In this document: positions 1-9,973 of the stretch, piece by piece
Position numbering within the stretch: the first letter of the stretch is position 1
Layout: each line of letters starts with the position of its first letter
Origin: Trichomonas tenax
Lineage: Eukaryota > Parabasalia > Trichomonadida > Trichomonadidae
NCBI GenBank assembly: GCA_023091735.1
Contig: JALKBU010000051.1
Coordinates: forward strand, 44,173 to 108,172
Length of the DNA stretch: 64,000 nt
Reading direction: 5' to 3'
Position numbers and translations under genes: made by a program
Notes under the pieces: model-generated
What the model was told of the DNA's origin: nothing
What the model saw: the letters and a program-made list of their open reading frames with translations, nothing else
The model's database searches: none

Positions 1-432
1 TCGATGGATCCTGTTGTTGATTTCTCTGTTGCTAACTGCAAAGGCTTCGGAATGACAAACAGAAAATTCGAGGAAGTATTCCTTTCATTCAATATCAGCG
101 CTGATTTCACAAAATTAGTTCACGTCAACACAAGGCTTTTCTACACATATATCGAAGCTGAATGGGAACATAAAAATGACAAGCACCGCTCGATTCTCTG
201 GAACAAGCTCGTTTATCGCGAGGAACCAGTTATTTCTGCAGTTGATGTTCCAGGAAACTTCACACTTCGCCAGGTCGGTCCGTCAATGAAAGGAAAACCA
301 GTCAAGTTGTTCTTTAGATTCCAACTTGTTCCGTTTATCGGTTTCTTTAGAACAGCTACAGTGAAATCTATCGATTATACACTCCCGGAACAGTACTTTT
401 ATCCACCAACTGTCCCAACAGAGGACTATTAA
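1..432 (+). CDS. SPC3: Signal peptidase complex subunit 3 (SPC22/SPC3), 5' partial
   Basis: The frame is open from base 1 and ends at TAA 430-432, so the gene starts before the window. The first visible ATG (base 4) is internal, because the family has an N-terminal membrane anchor that is not seen here. The visible part is the lumenal domain: FLSFNISADFTKLVHVNT, then a run ending ILWNKLVYREEP, then GPSMKGKPVKLFFRFQLVP. This follows the order of human SPCS3 (ITADL..W N.KQLF, VLWDKIV, GNGLKG..V.L.W.VVP). SPC3 is an essential ER membrane subunit that helps the signal peptidase complex remove signal peptides. Recognition rests on motif order recalled from the family; confidence is good. The complete gene should be about 170-180 residues. 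Confidence 0.85.
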   Translation, partial: SMDPVVDFSVANCKGFGMTNRKFEEVFLSFNISADFTKLVHVNTRLFYTYIEAEWEHKNDKHRSILWNKLVYREEPVISAVDVPGNFTLRQVGPSMKGKPVKLFFRFQLVPFIGFFRTATVKSIDYTLPEQYFYPPTVPTEDY

Positions 433-584
433 ATAGTATATTATATGTATCTCTCCAAATTTGATCTAAACATAAAATTATCTCTTCATACCATAAAAGT
501 CTATTTATATACAACATACCTTTTAAGAATAATGTTTAAACAAATGCATTCCGAACAACAATTTGACAAAATTAGATAAAATAA

Positions 585-1403
585 TTAAACAGGTTTTGTT
601 GTTGCATTCAATATATAAGTCAAGCTTGTTGGTTGATCAGGGATGCTTGAGTTGATCGTGAATACGAACTTAGCCATTACTTGATCATAAATATGAATTT
701 CACCAACACATCCTTGAATGTTTCCAACTTTAAGGATTTTCTTGAACTTCTTCATATCAACAAGTGCTTCTGCTTCTTCCATTGTAGCGAGTTCAGTCTG
801 GCCAACAAGATCAAGACCTGGGAATGTTGTTTCAACACTGATTGAGTCACTTTCAATCCTCATCTTGAATTCACCCTCTTTGTTTGCTTTGAGAGTCAGT
901 AAAGGATTAATTTCTTTCATTTCATTGACCCAATTCATAATTTGGCGGATGTTTGGTAATTTAACAGAAACTGATGGTGTGCCCCACTCAGGTTCTTGGT
1001 AAGTTTCTGTCATTCTTGGAGATAAAATTGTTGCGGAAACTCTTTGTATCAATTGCTTTGTAGTATCATTGCTACGCTGATCAAATTCCAAAATAGTTCC
1101 TTCGCGATGCTTCTTGAGTACCATATTCATTGTTGGCGACGTTTCATTTGTCAATGCTTGCGAAAGTTGCTGGGAATTGCACTTCAAAGTGATAATATCA
1201 TCACTTTTAGAAGTAATGGTATACTTTGCAAAGATCAAATTAACGCTGCAACCGATCCATACAGCGATCTGATTAAATCCTTGAGGAACGACAATGGAAA
1301 GCATGGTCTTAGAGAAATGGAGAATCACCTCTCCACCACAAGCTGTGAGAACGCTGACGAGACTTGAAAAAATCTCAGTGTTAACTGTTGCAATTAACTT
1401 CAT
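585..1403 (-). CDS. HUS1: HUS1, subunit of the 9-1-1 DNA-damage checkpoint clamp
   Basis: The 272-residue product is close to the usual ~280 residues of HUS1. It starts MKLIATV, like MKFRAKIV of animal HUS1. The C-terminal half has the most recognisable block: PSVSVKLPNIRQIMNWV, then LTLKANKEGEFKMRIESD, then SISVETTFPGL, corresponding to the V.ISLP.L....V..M section and the inter-domain strands of HUS1. HUS1 forms a PCNA-like ring with RAD9 and RAD1 that is loaded at DNA damage and activates ATR signalling. PCNA itself is less likely because its conserved signatures are absent. The ATG lies just after a TTCACTC stretch. Two copies of the recurring TGACATGTAA-type motif sit 49-78 bp upstream. 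The gene is divergent from the HSP70-like gene. Confidence 0.8.
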   Translation of the reverse strand: MKLIATVNTEIFSSLVSVLTACGGEVILHFSKTMLSIVVPQGFNQIAVWIGCSVNLIFAKYTITSKSDDIITLKCNSQQLSQALTNETSPTMNMVLKKHREGTILEFDQRSNDTTKQLIQRVSATILSPRMTETYQEPEWGTPSVSVKLPNIRQIMNWVNEMKEINPLLTLKANKEGEFKMRIESDSISVETTFPGLDLVGQTELATMEEAEALVDMKKFKKILKVGNIQGCVGEIHIYDQVMAKFVFTINSSIPDQPTSLTYILNATTKPV

Positions 1404-1450
1404 TCAAGAAGAGTGAACTTCCCCGGACGATAGGAAATTTTTCAATATAG

Positions 1451-1481
1451 GTCATGTAAAATAAAAAATTGACATGTAAAT
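1451..1481 (-). promoter_or_regulatory. Two TGACATGTAA-type motifs upstream of HUS1
   Basis: GTCATGTAAA (1451-1460) and GACATGTAAA (1471-1480) lie 20 bp apart in the spacer shared by HUS1 and the HSP70-like gene. Read on the HUS1 strand they are TTTACATGAC and TTTACATGTC, 48-78 bp before its ATG. The same decamer recurs before many genes in the window. A promoter role is inferred from position and recurrence only. Confidence 0.5.
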
Positions 1482-1865
1482 ATAATTCTTGAATTATTTC
1501 ATTCGTATATGCTATATAATATTTATAATTGATTTTTGAACTTATTTTTCTAAAATTCGTTACAGAACCTTCTGAAAACAAAGTTCATGCAATTAACCTT
1601 ATTTTCTCAGACGAATTTATCAATGAACAATTTGCCAATAATAGAAGAAATCATCTTTTCATTGATTTAATAGATAATTTACTAATAATAGAATATTGTA
1701 AATACCAAAATGTTCGATGAGAACAATTGATTTATCAAGAAATATGAATTTTAATGTTTGTTTAGACGAAGAATGCAACCAAATATAATTTTTGATTTTA
1801 TGGAAGTGTATAATTATATTCTTGTTATAGAATCAAATTTCATTGAAATTTATCAAAAATATAAA

Positions 1866-3887
1866 ATGTTTCCCGTTTTAATTTTCTCATCATTTTCAAG
1901 CATTTACACAATCGATGCAGGAAATGATGGAATCAGAGTTGGAATCGCTTCGAATGAAAATGGTGCCGGAATTCAACCATCTTCTCGCGGATGGAGATCA
2001 ACACCGAATTTAATTGGAATGATGAACGAAACAAGAGGCAATGAAACGCGTACTAAAATCACATATGGATACGAAACAATCATTTCAAAGATCAGAGATC
2101 CACAACTTGTTCAACATAATCCATTTAAATATTTAGCAAATCATTCTGGATACAAATTAGAGGAGTTGCATCCATCTGTTGCCTCCGCTCTCCTCTTGAG
2201 AAGTATAATTCAGACAATATCTCAAAAAGATCAAATAATTTTAACTGTTCCTTCATCTTCTTCACCTCATTATAGATCATCTATGCATGAAATGGCTCAA
2301 ATTGCTGGCTTTTCTGATGTTGAAGTCATTGATCAAAGCACAGCAATTGCTTCTGCATATGTTGTCGAAAAAATCAACAGAACTGCACGTAAAGATGAAA
2401 CTGTCGTGTTTGTCGAAATTGGAGCTACAAAGTGTGAAATTACACAGTGGAAATTCTCTCCAATTCCAAATCGCGTTAATATGACTCTCGAACAATATCA
2501 TTATACCGATAAAATTAGCGGAAACAAGCTCGATCAACTATTTGCAGCTCATATCAAATCGAAATTGACAGAAAACATCGATGAAGAATCACTTATTAAA
2601 ATCGGCCGCAAAACAAAAGAAATTCTCGCATCTGAAGAATACGCTGAAGTTTACATCCATCAATTAAATACAACCATCAATATAACTCGTCAAGAAGCTC
2701 GTGAATTTACAAAACCAATTATTTCACAATTGGCTGAAATTCTTCGTGATTATCAAGCTGAAACTATTGAAGCTGTTGGTGGATCTACAAAATTCTTTGC
2801 AATTGACGAAAAATGCAAAGAAATATTCGGTGATTCATTTAAATCAGATATCGCAAGTGAAGAAATAATTGCTCTTGGTGCTGCATACTACGCTGCCCTC
2901 AAGACAAAGATTATCGGTAATATTAAGCTGTTTATTGATAGGCCAGCAATTTTCGATTATTATGTTAACAAGAGCGGTAAAACTGTTAAGCTTTTGTCTG
3001 GTGGTCAACCATATACTCGTAAATTCTTCAATGTTCTTGAAAAATCACGCTTCGAGTTTTATTTGAATGCAGAACTTCCTAAAGCTCTTCACAGTGTCGT
3101 TGATGTTGAAGAATCTAAGATTGCAAAGGGTCCATTCACACTTGTGTCTGTTGATGGATTCGATAAGTATGAAGGAAGAGGTGACAAAGATGGAAAACTC
3201 TTCTTGAATGTTACTTTATTGCCAACACGTGGCTACGGTGAATACATTGTTACGCAGGTTTCTGGACAGCGCAAGAAGATGCTGTTCGATGTAACAGAGA
3301 GATGTCCTGATGACAAGAGAGCTCCAAGTGGCGATTCATTCGAAACAATGAAGCGCGAAGTCAATGCCATTAAAACTGCTAAACCATTAACAACAAAGTT
3401 AGAGCTTGAAGGATATATTGCTGAGATCGAAGATAGACTCCTTTATGATGCTGACATGGGCTATGTTATTAAGCAAGAGGAGAAAATTAGAGCATTAGAT
3501 TTCATCTCTCAAGCTCGTCAAAACATGACTGGATTGAAGAAGAGAAGATTAATGAAGTTGTTATCATCTGCACAGCTTAGATTAAATGAGTATGTTGTTA
3601 GAGCAGAGGAGCGTAAGGAGAGGCCATCTGCAGCAGAGACACTGAAGAAGGCAATCGAACAGATCGAACAGAGACTTCCATCTGCAACATCTGATGATAC
3701 AACAATTAACTCTATCAAAGACTTCATTCAGAGCTCGAAAGATTACATGAAGATGGCCATGGAGATCGACAGATACTCCACCCCTGTAATCCTTGCAAAG
3801 GATTTGAGGAGGCGTGCTGATAACGTCATGAAGAAGGAAACAGATTTGTTCGCTGGAAAGAGAGCATCAAATGCACAAGAGTTATAA
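1866..3887 (+). CDS. ER-type HSP70 relative, GRP170/HYOU1/Lhs1-like
   Basis: I place the start at the ATG at 1866 (673 residues). It begins a short hydrophobic leader (MFPVLIFSSFSSIYTIDAG) leading straight into the HSP70 nucleotide-binding domain, and the 36 codons upstream in frame look like AT-rich spacer. HSP70 landmarks follow in order but altered: TIDAGNDGIRVGI for phosphate loop 1, VFVEIGATKCEIT for phosphate loop 2, VIDQSTAIASAY for the EPTAAALAY block and AVGGSTKFF for the adenosine motif. After residue ~390 comes a beta-rich substrate domain, then a helical lid (~480-670). The degenerate loops, leader and long lid point to the GRP170 family, the ER nucleotide-exchange partner of BiP. 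The C-terminus is NAQEL, a possible variant of the KDEL retrieval signal. It is shorter than human HYOU1 (~1000 residues). Confidence 0.75.
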   Translation: MFPVLIFSSFSSIYTIDAGNDGIRVGIASNENGAGIQPSSRGWRSTPNLIGMMNETRGNETRTKITYGYETIISKIRDPQLVQHNPFKYLANHSGYKLEELHPSVASALLLRSIIQTISQKDQIILTVPSSSSPHYRSSMHEMAQIAGFSDVEVIDQSTAIASAYVVEKINRTARKDETVVFVEIGATKCEITQWKFSPIPNRVNMTLEQYHYTDKISGNKLDQLFAAHIKSKLTENIDEESLIKIGRKTKEILASEEYAEVYIHQLNTTINITRQEAREFTKPIISQLAEILRDYQAETIEAVGGSTKFFAIDEKCKEIFGDSFKSDIASEEIIALGAAYYAALKTKIIGNIKLFIDRPAIFDYYVNKSGKTVKLLSGGQPYTRKFFNVLEKSRFEFYLNAELPKALHSVVDVEESKIAKGPFTLVSVDGFDKYEGRGDKDGKLFLNVTLLPTRGYGEYIVTQVSGQRKKMLFDVTERCPDDKRAPSGDSFETMKREVNAIKTAKPLTTKLELEGYIAEIEDRLLYDADMGYVIKQEEKIRALDFISQARQNMTGLKKRRLMKLLSSAQLRLNEYVVRAEERKERPSAAETLKKAIEQIEQRLPSATSDDTTINSIKDFIQSSKDYMKMAMEIDRYSTPVILAKDLRRRADNVMKKETDLFAGKRASNAQEL

Positions 3888-4342
3888 CCGCAATGTTTTA
3901 TATTTTCACTAAATATTGATTTATATCATATTTATCTACTTATTTTCATAACAAATACTGTTTAAATCTAAAAATATGCCCAAATTACAAATATATATTC
4001 ATGAATAAATGTTAGAATAGACAAAAATACTAATATTTATCATTGATAGATAAAAATAAAAGTTTTGGTCTATTTTAAGTCCCATTAAATCGTTTCATTA
4101 TTTGTAAACTATCAAAATAAAGCAAAACTGAGATAATTATCGATATATCTTCCTTGAAGAAAAATCAAATCTAGATTAAACCTAAATACACAGACTCATA
4201 TATAGTGATTCCGAAGGGAATTAAGCTTGAATATAAGATAAAAAGAAAATATGCCTATAATTTCTTAAATTTTGATCAAATTCGAAAAATAAGAATTGAA
4301 TTATATATTATTCATGTAGGGCTTTGTAGTGATGATAAAGAA
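3888..4342. other. Intergenic spacer, nothing recognised
   Basis: This is AT-rich DNA between two plus-strand genes. The frame of the downstream gene is open back to a GTG at 4205, but without an ATG before 4343. The codons there are the A/T-only kind typical of spacer, so I treat it as non-coding. No copy of the ACATGT motif was seen. Confidence 0.5.
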
Positions 4343-7300
4343 ATGAATGTAATATGGAATTTTAAAAAAATTAGCAAAAGTATTCAAAAGAAAGGCGGTG
4401 TAAAGTGGCAAAAATCCAAATTAATGTTATCAAATTCGAGTTCTAATGGACTTCTTCCAATGATCGTTCGATTCCTGAACACCAGGGACACGAGCATGGA
4501 GAAGCTGCAGAATTTCATCAATGAATCGACGACAGAGCAATTAGTTCCTTCATTCGCGTTTCTCGGGTTTTGGCTAACATCGAATATCACGAACGGAGCT
4601 GATCAGTCTACATCATCAAGCGTGCAGGCGGCGTTCCACTTGATAGATCTTATTATTAGCAAAGTTCCTCCGGTTATATTATTATCTGGAATATCAGACT
4701 TAAACTGGGGCATGAATCAGCCAAGTTGGACTCTCAGTGAGTTCTTTCAGCCTGTTTTTGAACGCATAAAAAAGATAAGAAGTTTTGTAAAACCATTTTC
4801 ACTGGAAATGCATATATTAAGATACCCACAGATATATATTACAGGGGATAAACCTCAAATGCTTAAATTTCCTGGTTTATTCTTAGAAGTTGAGGCAGAT
4901 CCTGCATATCAGATCGCCTGCATTCAGCATTTCAAGCGCTTGATACTAAATCATGCCCCACTCCATGCATTTAAGCCACTGACAGAATATAGAAATTCAA
5001 GACTCACATTAACTTACGCTATTATGGATTTAATTTCCGAACTAAATTCCAACAGAAAAGCCACTCACTACGAACTGCTTTTCACGTTTGCAACGATTTT
5101 CTTGTATGTTCAAGGTTTTGCTCTTTCAAATGAAATTGATGGACAAATTCTCTGCGAATTTCTTCAAAGCCGACCATATATTTCACCATTCTGCATGCTA
5201 GCTATCGTCAATCATATCCAATCTAATAATTATTTATTTAATCTTTTAATTCCTGCACAACTCACAAAAGGCGACATAGACAACGAACAAGACGCTATTG
5301 CAGCTATAGAGAACCAATACAGAATCGTCGACATGTCAACTGATGATAAACTCACTTCATTAATCGAATATATTCCAAGTGTTCTCGCGCGTTATTTCCT
5401 TTCCAATCTTCCTCCAGAGAACGAGAAAGAGCTTGGAAAGACACAGTTTGAAAAAATCGCATTTATGCTTCTGTCGTGCAAAGTTATAATACTTCAAATT
5501 CGATATATTGTTGAGAATGCTCGCGATAATGAATATGGTCCACAATGCGTTGCAATAATGAGCAGCCAGTTAATGACTCTGTTTATATTCGGTTTCCACC
5601 ACACATTCTCTGAATGCTGCAAGAACAAAATCTTCACACCAACACTCATGACAATGATTGAGTGTGTTCTTGCAAATATTTTGCCGATAAGAAACGAGAC
5701 AATCGCAAGAAAATTCCTTGATCTCACGGGAAAAGATGTTAATCTCCAGGAGATGACAATACGTGCAATATTCTTCTTTGTTCGTATCATTGCTCCACTT
5801 CCTGTTCACAAGACAGTTATTCCTTCCATTTTGCAGGTAATTGGAAGTGCAAACTCACAGAATCAACAACAAAACGAATCAGGATTAGAAAAAGTCGCTT
5901 TAGTTTTGTTGATTAAGTTGTTGCACGTCTGCCCACCAAGATTGAGTGATGAAGTTGCAAATAAGATCGAAGAGAGCAGCAACATTCTTGTTTTGTTGAC
6001 GTACATTGAAGCATGCACGAATTTAACAGATGTTAACCTCTGCACAGAAGCTGCAAAGATCCAAGAATTTAGAGACAAGCTCATATCTATTCTTCCATTC
6101 AATTCCGATAACAAGGCTCCATTGTACATCATAGAATCCATCAACCAGAGCATTTCAAGCCAGAGATTTGATAAGCTTTCGCTTGGATGCCTCCGCGCTT
6201 ATAAAAACTTCACACAGTCATCAAACATGAATGCAAGTGAGCTGTTTGATGCATACTTCTTGAGTTTCACATCATCCGTCCAGCGTTACGAGTTTGCTCA
6301 CCATCTATTGCAGCATTGCAGAAGATATCTTGCAACGAGCGATGATATATTAGAGAAAGATTATCAGCTTCAAATCACAACACGCAACTTGGCCGTTTTG
6401 CTCTCGCAGCAGCTTCTTCCAAGACTTTTGTATTACAAACACGAATATCTTGCAAACATCTTGATTGAATCTATGATTCCAGCCCTCTTAGTCGATAAAA
6501 TGCCTCTTCACTGGTTCAAGATGTTCTTAACAAGGAACTGGCATCTTTTAACGCCAGAGATGAGCACAAAGCTGAAGACATCATTCTTGTCACAAATCCC
6601 TCAAGCATCGGAGTATCTTGTTCCAGACGGACCAGATATGGCGAAGCAGATCGGCAGCAGACTTCACGAGATCGAGAAAACAGTGCAACAGGATCCTGAA
6701 GTTATTGTTCGCGAATACCAGTCGCAGTTCGATCACATGAAAGCATTCTCTGTTTGCGCAATCCTTCTTTCTAATAAGACAGCGCAGACAATTGTCGAAG
6801 AACTTGCTTCGCAGATATGTGACGTCATGAAGTCTTGGCCAGAGCGTGAACTCTGCTGCAATTGCTTAATGAGAGTCATTGCCGAACTTCCACACGATAT
6901 TTGCACACAGTTCTTCACAGCTGTTGTTCAGAGAACAATTTCTCCAATAGTCATGAAAGCAATGCGTATCTTCCTTACTTATGTCACATTGGAAGTTTTC
7001 AAGGATATTTGCTTCAATTTGAAGGGAATTATTGCTGGAGATCCACAGAGACTCTCTGACTGCTTGCAAATCCTTATGTCGAATTTCATGAGGCTGAAGG
7101 GTGACTCCAGTGCTGCCACAGCGATGCTTTGTGGATTCTTGGAAAATGTAAGCACATCAACACCAAAGGATCTTCAAGAAGAAGTCATTGATGCAGTCGG
7201 TCTCACTTATATCTCCTTGAAGCTTCACAAGTCTCGCTTAACACTTATCAATGCTTCATCACGCTTCCCACCAGAGATGAAGACCATCATTGCAAGCAGC

Positions 7301-7387
7301 CTTGATATCAACTCTCCTGCTAAATCATCGGAGTCGACTCCATTCATGAGTCCAAAAGTCCAGAACTTCTCCAACTTATGGAATTGA
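4343..7387 (+). CDS. Large alpha-helical (HEAT-like) protein of unknown function
   Basis: I do not recognise the family. The frame gives 1015 residues from the ATG at 4343, or 988 from the next ATG at 4424 (MLSNSSSNGLLPMIV). The second may be the true start, because the residues between are basic and AT-codon-rich. The product is almost all amphipathic helix with many Leu/Ile pairs, several Cys-rich helical stretches (for example ELCCNCLMRVIAEL), no membrane spans and no catalytic motif. It ends in a Ser/Pro-rich tail (SPAKSSESTPFMSPK) that looks like a phosphorylation region. Helical-repeat scaffolds of this size include Mediator, Integrator and nuclear-transport subunits. I have no residue-level evidence to choose between these. 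A structure-prediction comparison would decide. Confidence 0.6.
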   Translation: MNVIWNFKKISKSIQKKGGVKWQKSKLMLSNSSSNGLLPMIVRFLNTRDTSMEKLQNFINESTTEQLVPSFAFLGFWLTSNITNGADQSTSSSVQAAFHLIDLIISKVPPVILLSGISDLNWGMNQPSWTLSEFFQPVFERIKKIRSFVKPFSLEMHILRYPQIYITGDKPQMLKFPGLFLEVEADPAYQIACIQHFKRLILNHAPLHAFKPLTEYRNSRLTLTYAIMDLISELNSNRKATHYELLFTFATIFLYVQGFALSNEIDGQILCEFLQSRPYISPFCMLAIVNHIQSNNYLFNLLIPAQLTKGDIDNEQDAIAAIENQYRIVDMSTDDKLTSLIEYIPSVLARYFLSNLPPENEKELGKTQFEKIAFMLLSCKVIILQIRYIVENARDNEYGPQCVAIMSSQLMTLFIFGFHHTFSECCKNKIFTPTLMTMIECVLANILPIRNETIARKFLDLTGKDVNLQEMTIRAIFFFVRIIAPLPVHKTVIPSILQVIGSANSQNQQQNESGLEKVALVLLIKLLHVCPPRLSDEVANKIEESSNILVLLTYIEACTNLTDVNLCTEAAKIQEFRDKLISILPFNSDNKAPLYIIESINQSISSQRFDKLSLGCLRAYKNFTQSSNMNASELFDAYFLSFTSSVQRYEFAHHLLQHCRRYLATSDDILEKDYQLQITTRNLAVLLSQQLLPRLLYYKHEYLANILIESMIPALLVDKMPLHWFKMFLTRNWHLLTPEMSTKLKTSFLSQIPQASEYLVPDGPDMAKQIGSRLHEIEKTVQQDPEVIVREYQSQFDHMKAFSVCAILLSNKTAQTIVEELASQICDVMKSWPERELCCNCLMRVIAELPHDICTQFFTAVVQRTISPIVMKAMRIFLTYVTLEVFKDICFNLKGIIAGDPQRLSDCLQILMSNFMRLKGDSSAATAMLCGFLENVSTSTPKDLQEEVIDAVGLTYISLKLHKSRLTLINASSRFPPEMKTIIASSLDINSPAKSSESTPFMSPKVQNFSNLWN

Positions 7388-7633
7388 ATTTTGTTATTAT
7401 TTATTAAATATGTATTTTATCTTTGTTATTCAACCTATTTCCATTTTATTATAAAATTATAATTTGAAAATTTGAAAAATTGGTTGTATATATTAAAATA
7501 TTAATACAGCAATGAATGTAGATGATTTGTTGTATGGTTTTTGTTTGTTATCAAGTTATTTGATTAAAAATATGACGTTTTAAACTTTTTCTTTAAAAAA
7601 GGAAACAAAAGAAATACTATTCTTTCACACGAG

Positions 7634-8269
7634 TTATGAGTTCTCAACATAGAATTCAGCATCAACAGATCTTAATTCGATTGTCCATGACAGCATCAAA
7701 ATGCTGATTGAGAGTAAGAAACCGAACTCGAAAGCAGCTGTCAACGTAATGAATGTTGCGGGTCCAATGAACATGCAACTGTAAGATATTAATGAAGTGA
7801 GGAAGAAGAATAAACGTGTGATCTTCAAACACACGTTCATTTCCTTCCACATTATGAAGACGACGAATGCATTGAATAAGAATAACAAGAAATAACCGGT
7901 GAAGAGGAATGTGAGATGTGCTTCGAATTGTGTTTCAATTGTGACACCAGCGACACCGAGGAAGCATATTGGTATAAGGAACATCATTGTTTGACCGAAA
8001 CGAACAAACCAGTTAGGAAATGTGCTCCAAATTTCGCCCCAAATGATGATTAAATAGAGGAGAATAATGGTCATAAACGTGAGGATTGTGACTGCTGGTG
8101 AAAAGAATTTAGTATTGTAAATTCCGGCGACAACTTCTGATATCGGAGGCAAATATCCGGCCCAGCGCCCTTCAAGCACGAAGAAAGCGTAAAGGACACC
8201 AATGGTTATCAACAGCGCTATGAAAACGAATGTTGGAAGTAAAGCAATGTTGAATTTGAGATAAAGCAT
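7634..8269 (-). CDS. Six-span membrane protein, Frag1/DRAM/Sfk1-like
   Basis: The 211-residue product has about six hydrophobic spans, near residues 8-30, 56-78, 90-108, 117-140, 148-170 and 178-197. After span 1 comes a short loop, WAGYLPPISEVVAG, followed by FFSPAVTILTF at span 2. A loop with a 'P.IS' core between TM1 and TM2, followed by a six-span fold, is typical of the Frag1/DRAM/Sfk1 family (PGAP2, DRAM autophagy regulators, yeast Sfk1). These act in GPI-anchor remodelling or in plasma-membrane or lysosomal lipid organisation. Which subfamily applies cannot be told. Two exact TTACATGTCA motifs lie 76-105 bp upstream. Confidence in a membrane protein is high; in the family it is moderate. 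Confidence 0.55.
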   Translation of the reverse strand: MLYLKFNIALLPTFVFIALLITIGVLYAFFVLEGRWAGYLPPISEVVAGIYNTKFFSPAVTILTFMTIILLYLIIIWGEIWSTFPNWFVRFGQTMMFLIPICFLGVAGVTIETQFEAHLTFLFTGYFLLFLFNAFVVFIMWKEMNVCLKITRLFFFLTSLISYSCMFIGPATFITLTAAFEFGFLLSISILMLSWTIELRSVDAEFYVENS

Positions 8270-8344
8270 AATTTTATTTTTTATAAAATATCGTCATCAT
8301 AAAAAAATATATTGACATCTTCATTTTACACGTCAAAAGGAACA

Positions 8345-8373
8345 TTACATGTCAAAAACATTTTTACATGTCA
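8345..8373 (-). promoter_or_regulatory. Two exact TTACATGTCA motifs upstream of the Frag1-like gene
   Basis: TTACATGTCA occurs at 8345-8354 and again at 8364-8373, with a looser relative TTTACACGTCA just before (8325-8335). They lie 76-105 bp before the ATG at 8269 on the minus strand. The spacing of 19 bp between copies resembles the 20-bp spacing before HUS1. Promoter function is inferred. Confidence 0.5.
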
Positions 8374-8555
8374 ATTTTAAAACCATTGGTGGAAAAATAT
8401 TTTTTAAAAATTCATTTATTTAAAAGGGGTTGTTTTGCTAATATCAAAATACATCAATGGTCGTTTTGCCTTAAGAAAGTAGTTTAAATGTCATCACAAT
8501 TACATTTTATTTATGATATAACTAAAAAATATATCCGATATCGTTAAATTAAATT

Positions 8556-9845
8556 CTAATTTTCTGGAACGAATTCATCTTGTATATATTCATCTGTTGA
8601 CTGGCAGTTTGTTGTTCTCATAACTAAACCGATCAAGATGATGAGGATTAATAAGAATGGACAAAGCATCAAAATTTGTCTGCTGTATGGCTCAGGAGGT
8701 GGAAGAGGTGTCGCCTTTCTGATTCCTGGTGTTTTTGGTGAAGGAACAGGGTACAGCGTGTACTTTCCTTCAATCTTGTTGCATTTGAAGCAAGCAGCCT
8801 TTTCATTGAGAATTTCGTTGTGATTCCTGTCCAAACCGCAGTTCTCCATCTTAACATTATAGATCTTAATGACTGTTGGCGCTGGTGTTTTCTCAGATCT
8901 GCGCTTCTTCGCGCTATTCATAGAAAGCTTTACTGGTTTCTTTGTCGGAGGAGGCGTGAATGATGTAATAAGCATGACGACATTGTTGTCGGCGATGACT
9001 GAGTTCTTCAAAAGAATTTCAGCGTCAGTTTGAATGAGAACATCCTTCTCAAGAGTGTTATTGACAATGTTGAAGTACTGGAGAACGATTGTACCGATAT
9101 TTGTAGCGTTATGAAGAATTGTTAATGTTGATGTACCATGATTGTAAGCGATATAGCAATAGCTTCCATCGAAATAGAATGGACCCACAGATTTCAAGCT
9201 GCCTGAGCCACTTACGATCTTTGAATATGTGATATTTGTTTCATGAATTGATTGCTCGCCGCCAGACCAAATAACTGGGGCACCTTGTAAATCTGGAGCT
9301 GACGTAGGACATTTACTGAACGCGTTTCGGTGTGATCTAAGAGCATTTCTCTTGTTTCCGTATGCGAAAATTGCTTGAGCTGCAGCATATGCAGAACAGC
9401 GTAAGAAAACGTTATCTGTCAGTTGCATGGATCCGGACTTGATATAAATGGCGCCTGCATCTTTTTCAGACATGCAATCTTCGAAAAAGCATCTTTCGAA
9501 CATAACTATCGCATCACGGCCCATTGATGTGAATGCACCTCCTGAAACATTGTTTTTACAATGGAGGAAATAGCAATTAAACGCAGTAAAATGTTGATAT
9601 ATTTGGTTATAATTGTCGCTTGTTGCATTATTTAAGAGATTGGAGTCTATTTGTACAGCAGCTCTCAAGGAATGTGAGAAAACGGCATTACTAAATTTAA
9701 TATTTATCGAACGAAACTGAAATGGAACAGCGAACTTATTAAAGCGCGATTTGTCGATTGTTATACTATTAACTTTCATGTGAGAAAACGGCATCATTTG
9801 GACCTGATTCTGAAGGCTCAGTTTGCTCACAGTTAAATTCAACAT
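8556..9845 (-). CDS. Pmp-like beta-helix surface protein, possibly 5'-truncated
   Basis: The 429-residue product shows the repeated short-strand pattern of right-handed beta-helices: small-residue turns and phrases such as GGAFTSMG, DAGAIYIKSGSMQL and NNVVM. This resembles the polymorphic outer-membrane protein (Pmp) group known in Chlamydia and in Trichomonas surface proteins. A single hydrophobic span (~residues 400-420, ILMLCPFLLILIILIGLVM) follows a Pro-rich stretch and leaves a short acidic cytosolic tail. This gives a type I membrane layout. Unlike its paralogue at 11610, it has no visible signal peptide. Its N-terminus begins about where residue ~90 of the paralogue lies (FRSINIKF against FRSVNIKF), so the 5' end may be lost or frameshifted. 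Only 128 bp separate it from the APC7-like gene. Confidence 0.65.
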   Translation of the reverse strand: MLNLTVSKLSLQNQVQMMPFSHMKVNSITIDKSRFNKFAVPFQFRSINIKFSNAVFSHSLRAAVQIDSNLLNNATSDNYNQIYQHFTAFNCYFLHCKNNVSGGAFTSMGRDAIVMFERCFFEDCMSEKDAGAIYIKSGSMQLTDNVFLRCSAYAAAQAIFAYGNKRNALRSHRNAFSKCPTSAPDLQGAPVIWSGGEQSIHETNITYSKIVSGSGSLKSVGPFYFDGSYCYIAYNHGTSTLTILHNATNIGTIVLQYFNIVNNTLEKDVLIQTDAEILLKNSVIADNNVVMLITSFTPPPTKKPVKLSMNSAKKRRSEKTPAPTVIKIYNVKMENCGLDRNHNEILNEKAACFKCNKIEGKYTLYPVPSPKTPGIRKATPLPPPEPYSRQILMLCPFLLILIILIGLVMRTTNCQSTDEYIQDEFVPEN

Positions 9846-9973
9846 ATTTTTACCACTTTTAAATTTAACCTTAAATACAATTTCCTCACATATTGGTTAT
9901 GAAAAAATTGTTATACACATGGTTTGAAAGCTGAAATTCATTAGGTAAAGAATAATACATAAGCTTTATTTAT

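Noticed and set aside
1758..1865. 36-codon extension before the HSP70-like gene
   Set aside because: Begins with TTG, no family similarity; the ATG at 1866 gives a proper leader.
4205..4342. Upstream extension of the helical gene from a GTG
   Set aside because: No ATG in the extension and A/T-only codons; spacer more likely.
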